Shown piece by piece: positions 44,510-45,816 of a DNA stretch of 45,816 nucleotides (positions within the stretch are counted from its first letter, which is position 1; the number at the start of each line of letters is the position of its first letter). The translations under genes were made by a program, and so were the position numbers. Source of the stretch: Bifidobacterium breve (lineage in GTDB: Bacteria; Actinomycetota; Acidimicrobiia; Acidimicrobiales; Acidimicrobilacustridaceae); contig CAMCTW010000002.1 of the NCBI GenBank assembly GCA_945878645.1, positions 1 to 45,816 of the forward strand, read 5' to 3'. The notes under the pieces were generated by a model that was not told the DNA's origin, made no database searches, and saw nothing but the letters and a program-made list of their open reading frames with translations.

Positions 44510-45301
44510 ATGGGTATCGAAGTGAGCATCGGAACAGACGGCATTGCCGAGGTTGTGCAGAACTGTCCGCCAGTCAACGCCCTCACTGTGGCGGAATGGT
44601 TCCAACTTGGCGATGAGATACGCCGACTCGGGGCCGATCGCTCCGTTCGAGCCGTCATTCTCAGGTCTGAGGGTCGAGGATTCAACGCCGGAGTCGACAT
44701 CAAGGAAATGCAGAACACCGAGGGATTCGATGCCCTCATTGGCGCCAATAAGGGCTGCTATCACGCCTTCGCTGCGGTGTACGAGTGTGAAGTCCCTGTG
44801 ATTGCTGCGGTGGCCGGATTCTGTGTCGGTGGCGGCATTGGTCTCGTCGGAAATGCCGACGTCATCGTCGCTTCCGACGATGCATTCTTCGGCCTTCCCG
44901 AGGTAGATCGTGGCGCGCTCGGCGCGGCTACACATCTCTCACGACTTGTCCCGCAGCACAAGATGCGCGAAATGGTCTACACCTCGGCCAACGCAACCGC
45001 GCAGCAACTTCATGCTTGGGGTTCGGTCGCTCAAGTTGTTCCGCGAGATGAACTGCTTGCAGTAGCTCGAGAAATTGCGGGCAACATTGCTGCAAAATCA
45101 CCAACGGTGATTCGTGCTGCCAAGGAAAGTCTGAATGGCATCGATCTTTGGGATGTCAAGAAGTCCTATCGATTCGAACAGGGCTTCACGTTTGAATTAA
45201 ATCTCTCGGGCGTGGCCGACGAACTGCGCGACGACTTTGTCGCTGAAGGAAAGTCGGCGGGCTCGAGTGGAGCAACGAAGTCCGAGAAGGGAAAGAAGTA
45301 A
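44510..45301 (+). CDS. echA20: Enoyl-CoA hydratase/isomerase superfamily, EchA20-like ring hydrolase
   Basis: EGRGFNAGVDIKEMQNTEGFDALIGANKGC, FCVGGGIGLVGNADVIVASDDAFFGLPEVDRGALGAATHLSRLVPQH; RFEQGFTFELNLSGVADELRDDFV. Confidence 0.87.
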   Translation: MGIEVSIGTDGIAEVVQNCPPVNALTVAEWFQLGDEIRRLGADRSVRAVILRSEGRGFNAGVDIKEMQNTEGFDALIGANKGCYHAFAAVYECEVPVIAAVAGFCVGGGIGLVGNADVIVASDDAFFGLPEVDRGALGAATHLSRLVPQHKMREMVYTSANATAQQLHAWGSVAQVVPRDELLAVAREIAGNIAAKSPTVIRAAKESLNGIDLWDVKKSYRFEQGFTFELNLSGVADELRDDFVAEGKSAGSSGATKSEKGKK

Positions 45302-45816
45302 ATGGCCAACAAGCGCATGACCGAAGATGAAGCGGTCGCAACGCTTTCCGATGGAATGACAATTGGTATTGGTGGATGGGGTTCCCGTCGCAAGCCAATG
45401 TCTTTGGTGCGGGCACTGCTTCGTTCCAATCTCAAAGACCTCACCATCGTTTCTTATGGCGGCGCCGATGTTGGTTTGTTGTGTGCAGCCGGCAAGGTCA
45501 AACGTCTCGTGTACGGCTTCGTATCGCTCGATTCAATTGCTCTAGAACCACACTTTCGCGCTGCCCGCCAGAACGGCAAAATTCCCGAGGTCGTGGAATA
45601 CGACGAAGGCATGCTGCAGTGGGGGCTCTACGCCGCCGCGCTCCGCCTTCCGTTCCTACCTACTCGCGCTGGCCTTGGTTCCGATGTCGTGAAGAACGAT
45701 CCGAGCCTTCGCACTGTGAAGTCTCCGTATGCCGACGGTGAGGAACTGCTCGCTGTTCCTGCGCTCAATCTCGATGCCGCATTCGTGCATCTGAATCGCG
45801 CCGACGAACGCGGCAA
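45302..45816 (+). CDS. ipdA: CoA-transferase-family alpha subunit, IpdA-like, 3' truncated by window end
   Basis: Frame from ATG 45302: MANKRMTEDEAVATLSDGMTIGIGGWGSRRKPMSLVRALLRSNLKDLTIVSYGGADVGLLCAAGKVKRLVYGFVSLDS...; directly abuts echA20-like stop; absent from ORF track because it runs off the end. Confidence 0.85.
   Translation, partial: MANKRMTEDEAVATLSDGMTIGIGGWGSRRKPMSLVRALLRSNLKDLTIVSYGGADVGLLCAAGKVKRLVYGFVSLDSIALEPHFRAARQNGKIPEVVEYDEGMLQWGLYAAALRLPFLPTRAGLGSDVVKNDPSLRTVKSPYADGEELLAVPALNLDAAFVHLNRADERG

Noticed and set aside
1-45816. CRISPR arrays, tRNA/rRNA genes, transposases, integrases, prophage genes
   Set aside because: No repeat-spacer pattern, cloverleaf, rRNA-like stretch or recombinase motif recognised by reading; not formally searched with tools

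Overview
High-GC actinobacterial chromosome segment, Acidimicrobiia-like by gene style (lineage is inference). It is almost fully coding and dominated by CoA-dependent catabolism. I recognise steroid-degradation proteins by similarity to remembered Mycobacterium/Rhodococcus sequences: a FadE26/FadE27-type acyl-CoA dehydrogenase pair (19977-22225), FadE30 + IpdF (35432-37374), EchA20 (44510-45301) and the start of IpdA (45302-end). Around them are a second ACAD pair, acyl-CoA synthetases, many SDRs (two 3-alpha-HSD-like), two aldehyde dehydrogenases, a Zn-ADH, an LLM/F420-type oxidoreductase, a P450, two APH-fold phosphotransferases, five amidohydrolases, TetR and MarR regulators, and two paralogous Liv-type ABC importer modules. 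Each module has a fused LivH-LivM permease, two ATPases and a small two-TM protein. No Mce genes, RNA genes, mobile elements or CRISPR arrays were seen. Main leads: (1) the small two-TM protein that follows LivF in both modules; (2) an SDR that has lost its YxxxK residues and overlaps a canonical SDR gene; (3) an amidohydrolase-fold protein lacking most metal ligands; (4) an uncharacterised protein with an apparent internal duplication; (5) a recurrent AGGGGGAA leader before many starts; (6) several dyad-symmetric putative operators. Family names come from reading translations; no database search was run.
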